From assembly GCF_027942865.1 (NCBI RefSeq), contig NC_134529.1, forward strand, positions 17,040,467 to 17,104,466: DNA of 64,000 nucleotides. The letters run 5' to 3'. Of this stretch, positions 22,461 through 35,705 are shown one piece after another. The position numbers were made by a program, and so were the translations under genes. The stretch's first letter is position 1. Every line of letters starts with the position of its first letter. The notes beneath the pieces were generated by a model. The model saw only the letters and a list, made by a program, of their open reading frames with translations, ran no database searches and was not told where the DNA came from. The DNA is from Odontesthes bonariensis (Eukaryota; Chordata; Actinopteri; Atheriniformes; Atherinopsidae).

Positions 22461-25400
22461 CACTATGTAAAATAATTTGTGTGCTTATTCATTTGATGTT
22501 GTTTTTACCTATTTTTTTTAACATATAGCAATGGCCTGATGATTATATGTCCTGATACCTTAAACCTTACAACTGATAATTATAACTTCTATAACACAAA
22601 TATGTACCACAGTATCTTACATCTCCTCATCTGATTTCCCTTTTAGAGGTGGCCAGAAGTCACAAACATAGAACAGAAACCATAAAATGTGTAATATTCC
22701 ATGCCATCGCAGCTGCTTTTACCCTTAACGTTTATGCAATCATTTTCGTTTATTCTTTTAATTATTTTGTGCAATTAAGCACTTCATAGTTTCTTTTTTG
22801 TTGATTCCCTTTCATGTATGATTAACTGCATGGACAGAGTTTAAGAAAAAAGTCTAAAGGCTTTCATCAGTCCAGACAGAGAAAGAGGTAAATTAGGAAA
22901 AACAGGGAATGAACTTTTGAATTTTTATCCTGCTGACACTAATACTAATACTGCAGCTGAAGTACTTGTAAGAATAACAATGAAGAGAGATAGCTTGCAG
23001 CTGTTGATTTTAATCAAACGTTTCATGCACACTCCCATGCACTTTTCCACAATGGAATTTCTTAATAACGCCAGCTGCTGGCTAGCAGTACACTGATTAA
23101 TTAAATTGTGAAGAGTTGATAGGATAGGCAACACGTCGGTTTGTGCTGCCCGTTGCTTTAATCATTTCATAGCCTGACAATATTATAACCTAACTACAAT
23201 TCCCACTGATACTTAAAATAAAAGTAATTTGGCAATTAATTCACATGTTGGAGGAACAAAACATCTTTGAAACCATATATTCTTATGAACAGCACAGCTT
23301 TACATGCTCAAACAGAGACACATTTCTCTCAGGCCACAATCATTTATCACTGCTGGCAACAGGAAAGGCACTGATTACAAACACATACCAACTATTTATG
23401 AGGCAACAACAAAGATTCCGGACTAATAAGTGCTTTTCATAAAACACATCCAGGAGTGAATGCTTCTAACTGTGGATAAAGAGGATGTGGAGAAGGAGTT
23501 TGTGAAATGCCAGCGATTACAGATGGGCTTTTGGCCATATCAAATTTTGGGAATTCTTTGAGTATTGGTTCACAGCACAAGAGTTGACATGAAACCACAG
23601 CAACCAACACCCAGTTTGTGTTTACTGATTTCAAATCTGCTGTAAACACAATTTCTGGCGCTCTTTCAGCCTTATATTCTTAACATAACTCAGCCTGTTG
23701 GCATTCAGTGAAAGCTGATTGTAGTATTAGACATATTAGCCATGCTTGGTGTGAACATGAAGCATTTTCCTGGATCATATTTTTTATGCAGATACTTTAA
23801 ACTAGCTTCTGAAAATAGCAGACCAGTTCTTTTTTATTCAACAGGATAAAACATGATGGGTAAACAATTGATGTGTTTCCACATTTTTATATCCATGTGT
23901 CGTGACTCATGGATTCTGCCCTACACAAAACAACAGCTTAAGAAAATATAACCATCTCACAATTTACAACATATCATTGTGACATGACTGCATGTTGTAC
24001 AAGTAAACAAATGTACATATTACATGTATTCTGATAAGACTGGACTGGAAAAGTGGGTCACATTTAGCTGGAATCAGATTACAACACCAATACAGTCACT
24101 GCAATACCCTTTCGCAAGCCTCCTTGGATTTGTTGCTCATAAACTCCCATTAAGTGCGACCACTCAGTCCAAAAACCAAGTTAGTGCGTCAGGGCCTGTA
24201 AGGCCGTCCAGTACATGAATCTATGTTGTTTTTCTTGTTCCTTGGCAGTACGATTACATTTTTCTCTGTAAGGTCCATTTTCTCTGTGTTTTACCATCTC
24301 CATCCCTTCCCTCCTTTACCAGATTGAGCAAGTTTGTTGCCAAACTAACCAATAGCCAACCAGGCAACATGCCATCCTTAGCTACCATGCACAAATGGAA
24401 CGCGTCCCCCAGGTGAGTGTCATGACGGGAACAGACACTGTGTCTGTGGCGCAGTTCTCCAAATGTTCAAATCATATGCCATGTCCCTGGAGCAAAATAT
24501 CAATCTATACAACATTGACCAAATTTAGAGAATGTAAAATCTGTATATAAAAATATACAGGTTTAAAGTTGTGTTACATTCTTGTATTTTGAGGACTTCT
24601 AGAAATAAGTTTTTGTGTCTTAATAACACAACCTTTTTTTGTGAAATCTGATGGTAACATATAGGAGTTACAAGCCATTGCTTTATGTCATTTGTGTTAT
24701 ATAGTCTGTTAAACCCATGCCAGGCCTCACAGATGTTTTGGATGTTCCTACTGGTTCAACAAATACCTTTCAGAATGAGTGAGAAAATGAGCAATGATAG
24801 GAATTGCATGGAGAAGCTAAGAATTGGCTGGTTAAAAGAAAAGACCAAAAGCTCAAAGTAAAGTCAAGGAAAGAAGTGAAAAGTAAGCACTGGATGAAAT
24901 GATGAAAAGCAGATCCATTTAAGGTGTAATGGAGAGCTGTAACATGTGATATCAGGCTTGAACGAGACAAGTTAGCTGGATGCCACATATGATCAAACAA
25001 CCTCTGAGACTTGACTTCATATCATGCTCTTCATCATCTACCTCTGCTTCTAATGTTTTGTTTATGCTTCTCAACCTCCTCCTCTCCCTATTCTTCGTCC
25101 CCACCCTTCCTCACTGTCCAACTCATCATAACTCCCTGCACTTTTCACTTTATTTTACTCTCTCGCTCACTCTTCTGTCTCCTCAACCGAGACCTAAATT
25201 ACACACCAGAGAGTTTTCCTGAGAATATTATCCTCTTTCCTTCCCATCGCCCACTGCTGCTCTGTCTGATGGGAGTGAGGGAAATACACCTCACCCTAAA
25301 TAACTGCTCAGTAAAACGCTGACACAGAGGAGCAGAGGAGTGGAGCACCACCCTAAACCTTTCATGATAGAGCAAAGTGCCAAATGACTGACCACAGCCC

Positions 25401-26488
25401 CAAAATTACGGCCACATCACCTGCAGCTACAGCTCACACAGGGCTCCACCAAACCGAGCCGGGGTGGATTTCCTTCAAGCTCTTACCCATAAAATCCTCT
25501 TTGTTCCCGAGGAGCCCCAAAACCTTTTTAACCTGTTGTGAGCCATAAATTGTCATATGTAGAGGCCAAAGTGGATTGATTGCTATCATCAGGAGGGTGT
25601 GTACGTGTTTGGTGGGCTCTTTTTTTTTTCTCACCAATTATTGCTAGCTGACAGGTTATAGACACATAGAGGAAAAATAGTGGAAATGCAATCTTTCGCT
25701 GTGTTTACAGAACGCATTCAAACAAATCCAGACTGAATTTATATCAATAGTCAATAGACCTAACAGTGATCTTAAACATGCACTCTCCCTCACACACACA
25801 TGCAAACATGCACCCCCGACTGTGACAGATGCCAAAAATGCATTTGTTTCTACTTGTGCACAGTCTGTGGCCATAAATCATTTTGCAGAGTCAGAATTAG
25901 GCAGAGCCCAAGCATTTGCTTCTGCAGCACATGCGAACAGTCATCTGAGTCATCTGTCCCACAGACAACGGAGCAAGTTGGGAGCTGTTGCCACATAATA
26001 TTGCTGACACAGGTCAAAACAACTAAACAGACTGCAGAAAAGATGTACAGTTTAATCTCTGAGACAGAAAGGCTTACAATCACAGCAACATGGAATTCCC
26101 CACAGCAGATGCCTATGATGTTCCCAACATCAGCATTACTCTAAACAGAACAAGGGTTCAGTCTCACCCTAAATCACTCTACACACATGACACATGCATC
26201 ATGACACAGATAGAATAAAGAGAGATGCTTTGCATGATTAATAACTAAGCGTCATAGTTGCATGTATTCAATTACTGTTTATTTCACTCAGTTTATGATA
26301 AAAGAATCATGATAAACTGCATTAAGAGATAGAATGACCTAACTTGGCTCTAGAATTACAGTGTTTACTGAACACAGCTGTACAAATACATGTGTTCACT
26401 TCTCTGAGTGTTCTGAAGTGTGGGAAACTGAGGTGAAGGGATAAGAGTGATAGATGATACGTTCACTGAAATTCAACCTGTGCGGAAA
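22461..26488. other. intergenic, nothing coding seen
   Basis: No gene, tRNA or recognisable element by eye. Composition is AT-rich with a few pyrimidine-rich tracts (25020-25190). Confidence 0.5.
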
Positions 26489-26504
26489 GAGCGCCACCTG
26501 CAGA
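26489..26504 (-). promoter_or_regulatory. CTCF-type motif, minus orientation
   Basis: On the minus strand the site reads TCTGCAGGTGGCGCTC, matching 13 of 16 positions of CCASYAGRKGGCRSYR including the AGGTGGCGC core. It is 45 bp from the next motif and points away from it. Confidence 0.45.
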
Positions 26505-26548
26505 GATGAACAGAGTGGAGGAGTTTCTGGTGAGTTTGCTTTGGCGAT

Positions 26549-26564
26549 CCAGCAGGTGGCACTG
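26549..26564 (+). promoter_or_regulatory. CTCF-type motif, plus orientation, full consensus
   Basis: CCAGCAGGTGGCACTG agrees with CCASYAGRKGGCRSYR at all 16 positions. With the minus-strand site at 26489 it forms a divergent pair, the arrangement typical of vertebrate domain boundaries. It lies between the snap91/prss35 block and tent5a. Confidence 0.55.
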
Positions 26565-27524
26565 TAGTACCTTTAACTCTTGACTGGCAATGACCTTTGC
26601 AGGGACTTGTTAGGGGTTTTCCAGTTTCCCCATGAAACTGAGAAGAACACTGAGAAAAGAGGGAAAGGAAATCTTATCGTATAAGAAGTGCTCTAAATTA
26701 CTTTTATTTTGCCATTTTATAGTCAATGCAAATTCTGTGCAATGAACTCTGTCATTACTTTACAGTTTAATTCCTGCTGCCTTCAGTTAAAGTCAGGAAA
26801 CATTCATCAGATACATGAAAATCAATGTAATGGGATCAGGTACACTGTTTTGAGAAAAAGCAGTGTTCCCAAACCCGGCTGGCTTGTGACCATTTAACAA
26901 AAACAAACAACGTTCTCATACTTTTTTAAATACACAGAAGTCATTACATAAAGGAGGCAGCAACAGGCCGTGAATTTATTATTTTCAAAAAGTCATTAAG
27001 TTATAGAAAAGCAAAAGGTTTCTGCAATTATCGTCTTGTATTAAAGTACTTTTTCCCTCTTTTTGGCAGCACATCACCGTTTTGACGGTAAAACAGTAAT
27101 GCACCTAACTGTTTGCCAACTGCCACAACTAACAAAAGAAGAGGCCTTCACTGCTCACAAGCTCCGATAAAACATGAATGGGGTGGTGAGATTGGATGCT
27201 ACAGCTGTGTAAATAATAGAATTATGCCAAATACCACAATAAAAGGTTCTGTGTGGAACTTTTTGAAATAGATTAAAACGAGGTGGAGGATTGTCTATGA
27301 AAAATGGTCGAATAACTTCCAGTGAATATCAAATGATAGTCTCGCTTGAAATTCCCATCTCATAGGAGTAGTCTCATTGCTTTTTGCTGAACTACGATGC
27401 TTCAGACACAGCAGGGGGAAAAATACATAAATGGGAGGTTGTAGAGTTGCAGATGTGTAAATCATCATCCATCATGAACCCAGGTTGTTGATGTTGGATG
27501 ATTGTTTAAAACAAACATACAGTA

Positions 27525-28240
27525 CTCTGCAAAAGTTTGGAGCCACCTGTATTTTTTTCAGATTTTGCCAGGAAAACAGAAAACACACACAAAGATAAAT
27601 GTCAATACAGTATTTCAGGTAAAAAACAATTTAAATCTTTAAAGTCAAGATTTTTTATGAGCATCTTTAGTCTTCAACACAGCCTGAACCATATGAGACA
27701 AGCTTTCTGGTAATTACTTTAAGGAGTCTTCAGGAATAGTTTTCCAGACTTTTTGAAGGACATTCCAAAGTTCTTCTTTGGATGTTGGCTGCCTTGTGTT
27801 CCATTCCGTCCAAGATGATCCCACACTGCTTCAATAATGTTGCGCTCCGGGCTCTGGGGAGGATTCATCAATCCATAAGACCTGTTGCCACTGATTTCCA
27901 GTCCAGTTCTTGTGTCATTTGGCATCCCTCAGCCTTTTCTCACTGTTTCCCCTCCTTAAGATTTGTTTCTTGACAGCCATCCTTCCACGGAGACGATTTT
28001 CTGAAGAGGTTTCAGTGAACAGTCAACTGAAGGGTAAGATGCATCTCTCAGGTCCTGTGTCAGGTCTTTGCTGGATTTTGGACATCTCTTTCGGATACTG
28101 TTCATCTGCTGTAAAAAGATTTCTTTTAGGCCTGCCACGTCTCGTTTTTCTTCTACTTTTGTGGTTTCTTCAAAATGTTTTGTACACTGCACACACTGCT
28201 GAGATACTCCATGTTTTCAGCTAATAGCTCTTTGGGAATC
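27525..28240 (-). mobile_element. Tc1-like transposon remnant, internally deleted
   Basis: The left end reads GCAAAAGTTTGGAGCCACC, a terminal sequence typical of fish Tc1-like elements. On the minus strand, 27740-27925 gives PPQSPERNIIEAVWDHL, the C-terminal transposase block with its acidic residue near SPxxNIIE. The region 27956-28192 gives an N-terminal-like part joined nearby, so the catalytic middle is missing. Frames are broken. The right terminal repeat was not found. Confidence 0.75.
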
Positions 28241-28527
28241 ACCTTGTTGGTGTGAAAATACTATTCTATAAGCTGTCAAGCTGTGTTATCTTTTGCTTTT
28301 TTTTACTAGAAGCAACTAAAAAACAGGAACAAGTTATGTGTCAGGCTGCTAGTAACAAAGTATTTAAAAATAAAATTCAAAACAGGGTCATTTCTAAGTT
28401 GTCTGTTCTATGTAGACACAGCACTGGTTCACCCTTTGAGTTAGGTGCCTTTTCTTATACCTGAATTATTCACAGGTCAGAGTTAACAGGCAAGAGTGAA
28501 GGTATTGCCGGGTGTCTGTGAAATAAA

Positions 28528-28556
28528 AGTCTCCACTAGTCTCCACTAGTCTCCAA
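28528..28556. repeat. short tandem repeat, three 10-bp units
   Basis: AGTCTCCACT is repeated about three times, the last unit with one inserted base. Confidence 0.85.
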
Positions 28557-29764
28557 CTAAAATTTGTTTCTTTATGTGCCCTTTTAACAGTTTTCTTTGA
28601 GGCCATACTAGGTCTCAAACCCCAAGCTTGGACTGGCAATTTTAACGCATTTTCTAACTCGTGTAGGACTGATGATCACCACCTGAAACTATTTTTTTTC
28701 CCTTGTCTGTTCACATGGAATAGAGGCCGTGGTCACTGTGGCATTCACATTACCAACCACCATCTTGTACAGGAAACTGAGTCATAGTTAGAGCGAATAA
28801 ACTTCCTGTTTATAGTTTCTCACTGTAGTTTACTGTCTACAAGTAAAGCAATTACAAGTCAAGACAGCCAGAGTGTTAGAACAATCGGAGGAAATACAGA
28901 GCTGGAAGGCTGATGGTTTGTGTGAGTCTCTGGGGTTGTAGTAAAAAATGAGTTGAGTGTACAGACAATACTTCCAGATAGTCAAGAAGAGGCTGGGGGT
29001 TATCTGCATAATAATATCTTCTGCCTGATCATGCAATGATACAAGAAAGATATAAAAGGTTTTATTTCATGCATTGTAAAACTGTTTTATGTATATTTTA
29101 TATACACAGTGTTCACATCTTTGTTTGAGCAAAAACATCTGCAAACTTTTGTGTGATAATCAATCGTGGTTGTGCACCAGAAACATCACCTTGCACAAGT
29201 GCTTTAACATTTCTGATCTATTTTTCTCTGTAAAATATACATACTCGAAGACAGAGGACTTTCTAGGAGTACTGCAGCCTGGCTTATAGTTCAGAGCGTA
29301 TCAGTGAATCTCATTAGCGGCTGTGGAAGAGTTTAGTTGGGGGCTTACATTTCAAAATGCACTCTTGAAGGTTGATGGAGGTCAAAAAAGGTCACTTGCT
29401 TAGGCCAGGGTTAAAACCGATTGGAAATACTGCTGAGGTCTGTCTTTGCCTGGATACATGCCTGGATACAGTGTCGCTATGTGCAATATGAGCTTATATG
29501 TGCCCTTGCCATTAGCCGCAAAAAATATCCAAGAGGGCTGTTACATTGGCGAGCACGTGGAAAGTCATAAGGGTTCATCAAGCTAACAGCCCCATCTTTC
29601 CAACTGTTCATAAAGTCATGTGGAAAAAACCTACACAAATTTAAACTTTGACATATAAGGACATAACAGAAAGGGATCTCGTCCTTAATAAGTTTTAAAC
29701 TGAGGTAAATACAACCACAGATGAACTACAACACATGAAATATTACAATGTGTCTTTTATTTTT

Positions 29765-30330
29765 AACAAAATCTGAGTCAAAATGCAGAAGCAGTGTGTA
29801 AAAAACTAAGTAAACCCTTACTCCTTCCACAGGAATTATGTGGGTAAGTAGCAGCTTGGTCCTATTAATCAAGTACAATTAATAAATCGATTATCAGCTG
29901 ATGTGACTATCTTAAACAGATGTTTTGTCAGGTTGCTGGTTTTGAACATTCAGGTGTGTGTGTAAACAGAGTGCCAAGAAGGAAAGAACACGGCTGCTAT
30001 CTAAGAGGAGCGATTGATGCTGCCCATCAATCTGGGAGGGGTTATAAGGCTGTTGCCCAAAAATGTGAAATCCATCATTATACAGAGAGAATCATTATTC
30101 ACAAATGGAAAACATTGAAAAAAAGCTGCAAATCTTCCAAAGATTGTGGTGAAATAGTATTTTTACTTTGAAGGGTGTCTTACTGAGTGGAATGACCCCA
30201 AAATATCTAAGTAGTTACCATTATATGAGCTGCTCTTTGGGCCATACTTTATGAAAGAAAGGCAATCATTTTGTTGCACAATTCCTTCAAGACACAACTT
30301 TTAAAGCAATGATCAATTATTTGTATCCAC
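29765..30330 (+). mobile_element. Tc1-like transposon remnant, 5' part with HTH domain
   Basis: The stretch AGTGTGTAAAAAACTAAGTA with CCTTACT and GGTCCTATTAATCAAG marks the leader of a widespread fish Tc1-like family. From about 29965 the frame reads VPRRKEHGCYLRGAIDAAHQ, then SGRGYKAVAQKCEIHH, the N-terminal helix-turn-helix DNA-binding part of the transposase. It ends after about 70 codons, and the DDE catalytic region is absent. This family differs from the copies at 21.8 and 27.5 kb. Confidence 0.75.
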
Positions 30331-32420
30331 TGTAATAATGTTGACAGATATGACTTGGGTGAGCAGCCTGTGAAAGTAACATTGGTCACTGTCGTGATTT
30401 TTTATTTCCTTTTCTTTAAGTTCAATGCTTTATCATAAAATATTACTCTTTATATGTGATATTAATACGATATACAGCACATGATAAAGCGTCAACTCCT
30501 TCTGCCCCATGCTGCACTTCTTCCTTACACCTCTGATATATCCTCTGTGTCTGCTCTGCTGTGCTGCATGTCAAGGGGAAATAAGCTGAACAATGACAAT
30601 TTTGTACATAATAAGAGGAACAGGGAGGTCTGTAATTGCTGGCAGCTGATTCATAACTCGTGCTAAGTGTTGAATAGTAGCATCTAGAAAACATGGACAG
30701 GCTATAAAGTTGACCTAACCTGAAAACCATCTTACAGCCTGGTCAAAACAAATAAATCCAGTCTTCAAGTTAACCAAACAGGTGACGTGAATGGTGTTAA
30801 CCACAAGCCAGTGGGAACCTGATGGAGATGGTTAGATCATTTTTGTTAAACTGCATAAACTATTTAAGTTAACCCCATTTTTTGGAATCCAGCTCATTCC
30901 AAATAACGGTTCATTTTTTATCTAACAAGACAAATTGGCAGCTAACTTTGCAGTTGTGCAATTTCTTCACATTTCAATGCACTAGTTGTTGTTTCGAAGC
31001 TGCCTCTTTCAATTTTAAATATATATTTAAGAATTATCCACCTACTTTTTTGTGCATCCTCAAGTAGCTACTATTAACATCATAACAAGACCATAGCTCA
31101 GTATTCCCAGCGACATATGGATTGTCAAAAGATTAGCCAATTAAACTGTTTGACTATTGGTGGTCAGGAAGGTACCATGTAGTGTATCATATCCACATCA
31201 AGAGAGGCCCAAATTCCTCAAAGAAGTTACCCTGGTGAGCTTTGTGAACACAAGCTAGTGTTCAAGAAGGCAAAAAATGAATATATACCATTTTCTTTGT
31301 GTCATACTTCTGCAAGTTTACTTCATGTTTTTGTAAACAATGCCTTCAGGAAGTAGCCACATGCACTCACGTTAGTCCAACTTAGCAAAAGCTTTTATAT
31401 CGTCTTAAACTAAATTTGTAAGGTATATATAAAGAAGTGATTGTGTGTGTGTGTGTGTGTGTGCATCTGTGCGTTTGCACTGTTTCCGAGGCCTATTCAG
31501 CAGCTGAACAGGGAGATTTGATGGAGGGGATTGAGGCAGCAGTTTGGGGAGCTTTTATTGGATGGCAGCAATAAAGAATAAAGTCTGTTCAAAGTCTGAT
31601 CCAACCAATTCCGACATTTATTCTTAGAACTTTGTGTGATGTCCACTGCTGCATGTGAAAATGACTTAGGTTATATGTAGTTGGAGTATCGCCCTCGCTC
31701 AAAAATGTTAATTACAATCTCCCTTAAAGAGAAGATGACTCATACAGGAAGCAGACTGGTGGGAGAGAATAGAGGGAAGGGTGGCTTAATTGCAAAAAGA
31801 TGGAGGGAGAGATTCTGAAAGCAGGAAGCTGAAGACTAAATCCCGTGCTGGCCATTTCTGGGCTATGTGACAAAGAAGAACAGACTTTAATACATCATGA
31901 ACAAGATAAAGGTTAGGAAAAACAATTATAATATTATATATCCTGTTAGTTTAGTCTTAATTGTTTAATAAAGCCATAGATAATGGAAAATCTTTTAGTT
32001 CCGCTTCTCCTCAAACATTCTATGGATATGTTCATAAAGCTGAAGTCACATCCAGTATCTTCCACCTCTCAGAGGTATTAAGAACCAGGGTGTTGTATTT
32101 GCCAGACATTTCATCCCAAACCTAAAGACTACCTACTGAAAATCAGCCAAACAATTACAGTATTGTCTGTTATTTCAACTATGGAGCTGGTGGTGTTGAT
32201 GGGGTTGCAGTCCATGGGCTCAGCAAAGAGCTCTGTGGGCTTCTTATGTTTAGGAGTGAGGAGGAGACTTAGTGAACAACTCTGACTGGTGGTTATTGGA
32301 TGTGAAATAAACTCACGACCTGTAAGTTATGTGCACACTTCTGAGATGAGTCCATAATAAACTTGTTATCTTGTGGATATTGCACATTAATGCCCATAAG
32401 AGCTACTGCACTTTGGTTAG
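30331..32420. other. intergenic, nothing coding seen
   Basis: Contains a (TG)11 run at 31442-31463. No gene or recognisable element by eye. Confidence 0.5.
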
Positions 32421-32429
32421 TTGGAAGCA

Positions 32430-32817
32430 TCCATTTTCCATCCATCCATTTTCTATACCCGCTGAATCCGTCGGTTGGGTCGCAGGGGGCTGGAGCCTAT
32501 CCCAGCGGTCATTGGGCGAGAGGCAGGGTACACCCTGGACAGGCCGCCAGTCCATCACAAGGCCACACAGAGACAAACGAGACAAACAACCACACTCACG
32601 CTCACACTCACTCCTAAGGACAATTTTAGAGACACCAATTAACCTAACATGCATGTTTTTGGGCAGTGGGAGGAAGCCGGAGTACCTGGAGACAACCAAC
32701 ACATACACAGGGAGAACATGCAAACTCCACACAGAAAGGGCCCAGCCAGGAGTTGATCCTGGAACCCTCTTGCTGTAAGGCGACGGTGCTAACCACCACA
32801 CCACCGTGCAGCCCTGG
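32430..32817 (-). mobile_element. full-looking SINE-like retroposon with target-site duplication, copy 3
   Basis: This is the longest of three copies of the GGCTGCACGGTGGTG family. It is flanked by GTTGGAAGCA on both sides (32420-32429 and 32817-32826), a 10-bp target duplication. Read on the minus strand, it ends in an ATGGATGG-type simple tail (32430-32452), as many fish non-LTR retroposons do. A 164-codon open frame covering it on the minus strand is incidental. Confidence 0.8.
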
Positions 32818-32826
32818 TTGGAAGCA

Positions 32827-34545
32827 ATTTCACAAGAAACGAGTTTGTAAATAATTGTTTCTACACTTTGAAAACAATCTGCATATCCAACACCCAAAAA
32901 CTCAATATGCTCCTAACAGTTATTAATCATTTAATCAGTTGTTCAATAATTACTCACAATTAAGTCTGAAACATCAGGAAGAGCTACTTGTTAGATTGAC
33001 AGAGTGAAGAGTACATGATCCCAAGGTAATGCACTAATTGAAATCCAGACAAAATAAGTAGGTGTTAAGGAATTGAGATGAGAAGGGGGGGTCATCAGTA
33101 AGGTTCACAATAATCTCTTAATGAACTCCCACGTGTAGTTATAGTGAAAACAGTGATGGGAGAGAGGATGAGCAACAACAAAAAAAGCAGACTAATGAGA
33201 TAGGATGGCTTATAAGTAAAAAAAGGTGCAGGGAAGGATTCTGACAGTGGAGAACTGAACACCAAATCAGGTGCTTTGTTTTGTTTCATGCCAGCATGTT
33301 CTCAGAATAGAAAGGACCAAAAACAGGTGTCAGAAGTTCACAGACAAAAAGGAAATGCATGGACCAAAAAAAACTACATCACAAAAAGGTAATCAAAGAA
33401 TAGACTGCTGTAGCATGAGCTGTGCTGATATGTACATATAGCTTAGCTGCGAAGCCTACATACAGAGACTATATTCACAGAAATGTGTGTTTATATTGTA
33501 TGTGGTTGGCCTGGCAGCCCAACAAGGGGTCCACATGAAATCTCCCATAAATCCTCTGATGTCGTCAGACATCAAGAACCAAGCTGGTGTCATCCACTTG
33601 CCAAGTCAAAGGTCAAGTTAAAAAGCTGCTTCGTGATAAGTATCTCAAGCAGTAAGCCTTACACCGAGCCAGTAGGTGAATGGGCAGAGTGTGTCAACCT
33701 ACAGAGCTGCACTGTCTGCAGTCTGGAAATGCTGTTCTAACTCCAGTGAAATTATGTTTACTGTTTGTATTGCACAGAAGAGCATCATCTGATGAGACTT
33801 CTGTTTATTGTAACTCATTGTGACCAATGTGAGCCTGAGAAAAGAAGCATTACCAAGAAGTGAAACAGCTGCCATCCACTTCACTGAACAAACAAATACC
33901 ATTGATACTGAAATTAGTTCCAGTAAGCTTGATCTAAATGCCTCAAGCCGTACTGTGAAAATAAATGGATTTTGCATTTCAGTTGTGTATTTATGGCTCA
34001 AAAGTTCAACAGATTTCGTCAGACCTAACATAAAGTATATTTAGACAAAAATAAATGTATCACCTTCTTACCTCAGCCTCTTTCAGTGTTTTAAAGTATG
34101 ACGTATTAAACGTGTTAAACGTGTGCAGAGCATCCAAAAAATAACGCTTTAAACTTTAAAAGTGAGAGCGCATGCGTGTCTCTGTGTGCAAACTACCTAT
34201 TTCTCCTGCGTGAACGTGTCACTTCTCATAGAGGGTAATCTGCGATAAGCTGGTTAATGGGCTCGTCTGCCGTGACGCAGATGTAGCCTATGCGGCAATC
34301 TCTGCACTGATAGATTCTTCATGACAACCAACCCGCAGATACGGCCCATAGTCATTCATACAGACAGACAGTTTACATGTTGAATCATTTTAAGCATGCT
34401 ATATATAATGCATGGTAAAAGAAAAAAAACTGATGAATTTAGTTGCACATCTTCCATGCATTTTTGCTGCAAGTTTTAAATTCAGAAAAGAGATGGACCT
34501 GCAAGGAAATTATTGAATTGCTCAATAAAGATGGATGGAAAACCG
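32827..34545. other. intergenic, nothing coding seen
   Basis: No gene or clear repeat recognised by eye in this stretch. Confidence 0.5.
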
Positions 34546-35705
34546 CCCCTAGAGGGCGTGTATATGTATCCACCGCCTCAGGTTTAAATGATCAGGATAG
34601 CCTTAACTTTAGTATAAAAGCGGGAACATTCATATTTGTTATTTTCGTGTTCTAGTATGTTAGAAATTGTTATGAAAGACAGGGTGTATTATCATAAAGA
34701 GATGCGCAGACATCTACAGTTCCTCCTCATATGTCCAAACTGAACAAATTGCAACTGAAACTGTATCAGTGATAATAGTACCCCTATTCATGAAGTTTTA
34801 TAATATAAGACAAGTGTGTGAAGGCGGCATATACAATCTTGAGTGATTTGAGTGTATTTGAAGCAGTGTTTTTTTTTTAGAGGAAAAGGTGTCAAGGAAT
34901 TCAGCCGCTGATAGAATGAATTATTCCTCCCAAACGCCTTCTCTTCAGACACGGACACGCCTTAATCTTCAAGCTTGCTGCCACTCAAAAAAAGCCGTGG
35001 GAAGGGGCGGCAGCTAATAGAAAGTGTGACCTATCAATCAAATCGACCCGCCCCAGTGTTTTCAGACTGGAAGCATACAGTTCACAACCTCCCCAGCAGC
35101 TGTGGAGAGGAAGCTTGTGCGGCATCACGCAGTATCTGCAAGCGACAAACGGACAAAATGTAAAGGATAAGTAGCAGTACACCGCTTCCCGAAAGTAGGT
35201 GTGCACTGGAAAAAAGCGTTAAAGTGTTAAAAAGTTACTTAAAGTTGCAGTTGCGCCGCACGGACGCGCAATAACCTGTGCGTAAAAGAGAACAAAAGTT
35301 TTACTTTTAATCGCTGGATGGGAGGTTTTCTCGGGTGAGATGGATGCGGGAAGTAGCCAAAAGCTGACATCCAGAGGAACAACCGATTTAACATGTACTG
35401 CTGTTATTTACAGTTTCCTGAATCTGGTGACAGAGCGGAAAGCGCAGTCCGCCTGCTGATACTGGACAATCTCATGCGTAGAATTTGTCTGGTGTGCAGA
35501 CTTTATGTAAGAAGTAGGACAACGCCGCCCTACTTGGTCTGCCCGTCATGCGTATAGACGTTCTGCCGTTCAGCATCTTGTTATGGTAGAGTTGAGCTCC
35601 GAAGGTTCAATTCCAAATAACGCTGCAGCTTTCTGATGCCACGGCTCCAATTGGAGTCACCGAGAAGTTTTGTCGTTTATATCCTGCCGTCTACCTCCTA
35701 TCGAG
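34546..35705 (+). promoter_or_regulatory. tent5a: tent5a upstream region: promoter and 5' UTR
   Basis: GC content and CpG density rise from about 34.9 kb towards the tent5a ATG. A GC box (GGGGCGG) is at about 35005. A TATAAAAG word is at 34614, but its distance makes it doubtful as the tent5a TATA box. A partial CTCF-like match (CCCCTAGAGGGCG) starts at 34546. The transcription start cannot be placed from sequence alone. Confidence 0.4.

Noticed and set aside
32403-32897. 164-codon minus-strand open frame
   Set aside because: It is fully explained by the SINE-like repeat 32430-32817 and its flanks.
34443-34655. Open frame containing KEIIELLNKDGWKTA, reminiscent of HicA-type small proteins
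   Set aside because: The catalytic His region of HicA is absent, the frame is short and in vertebrate intergenic DNA; chance similarity is the simplest explanation.
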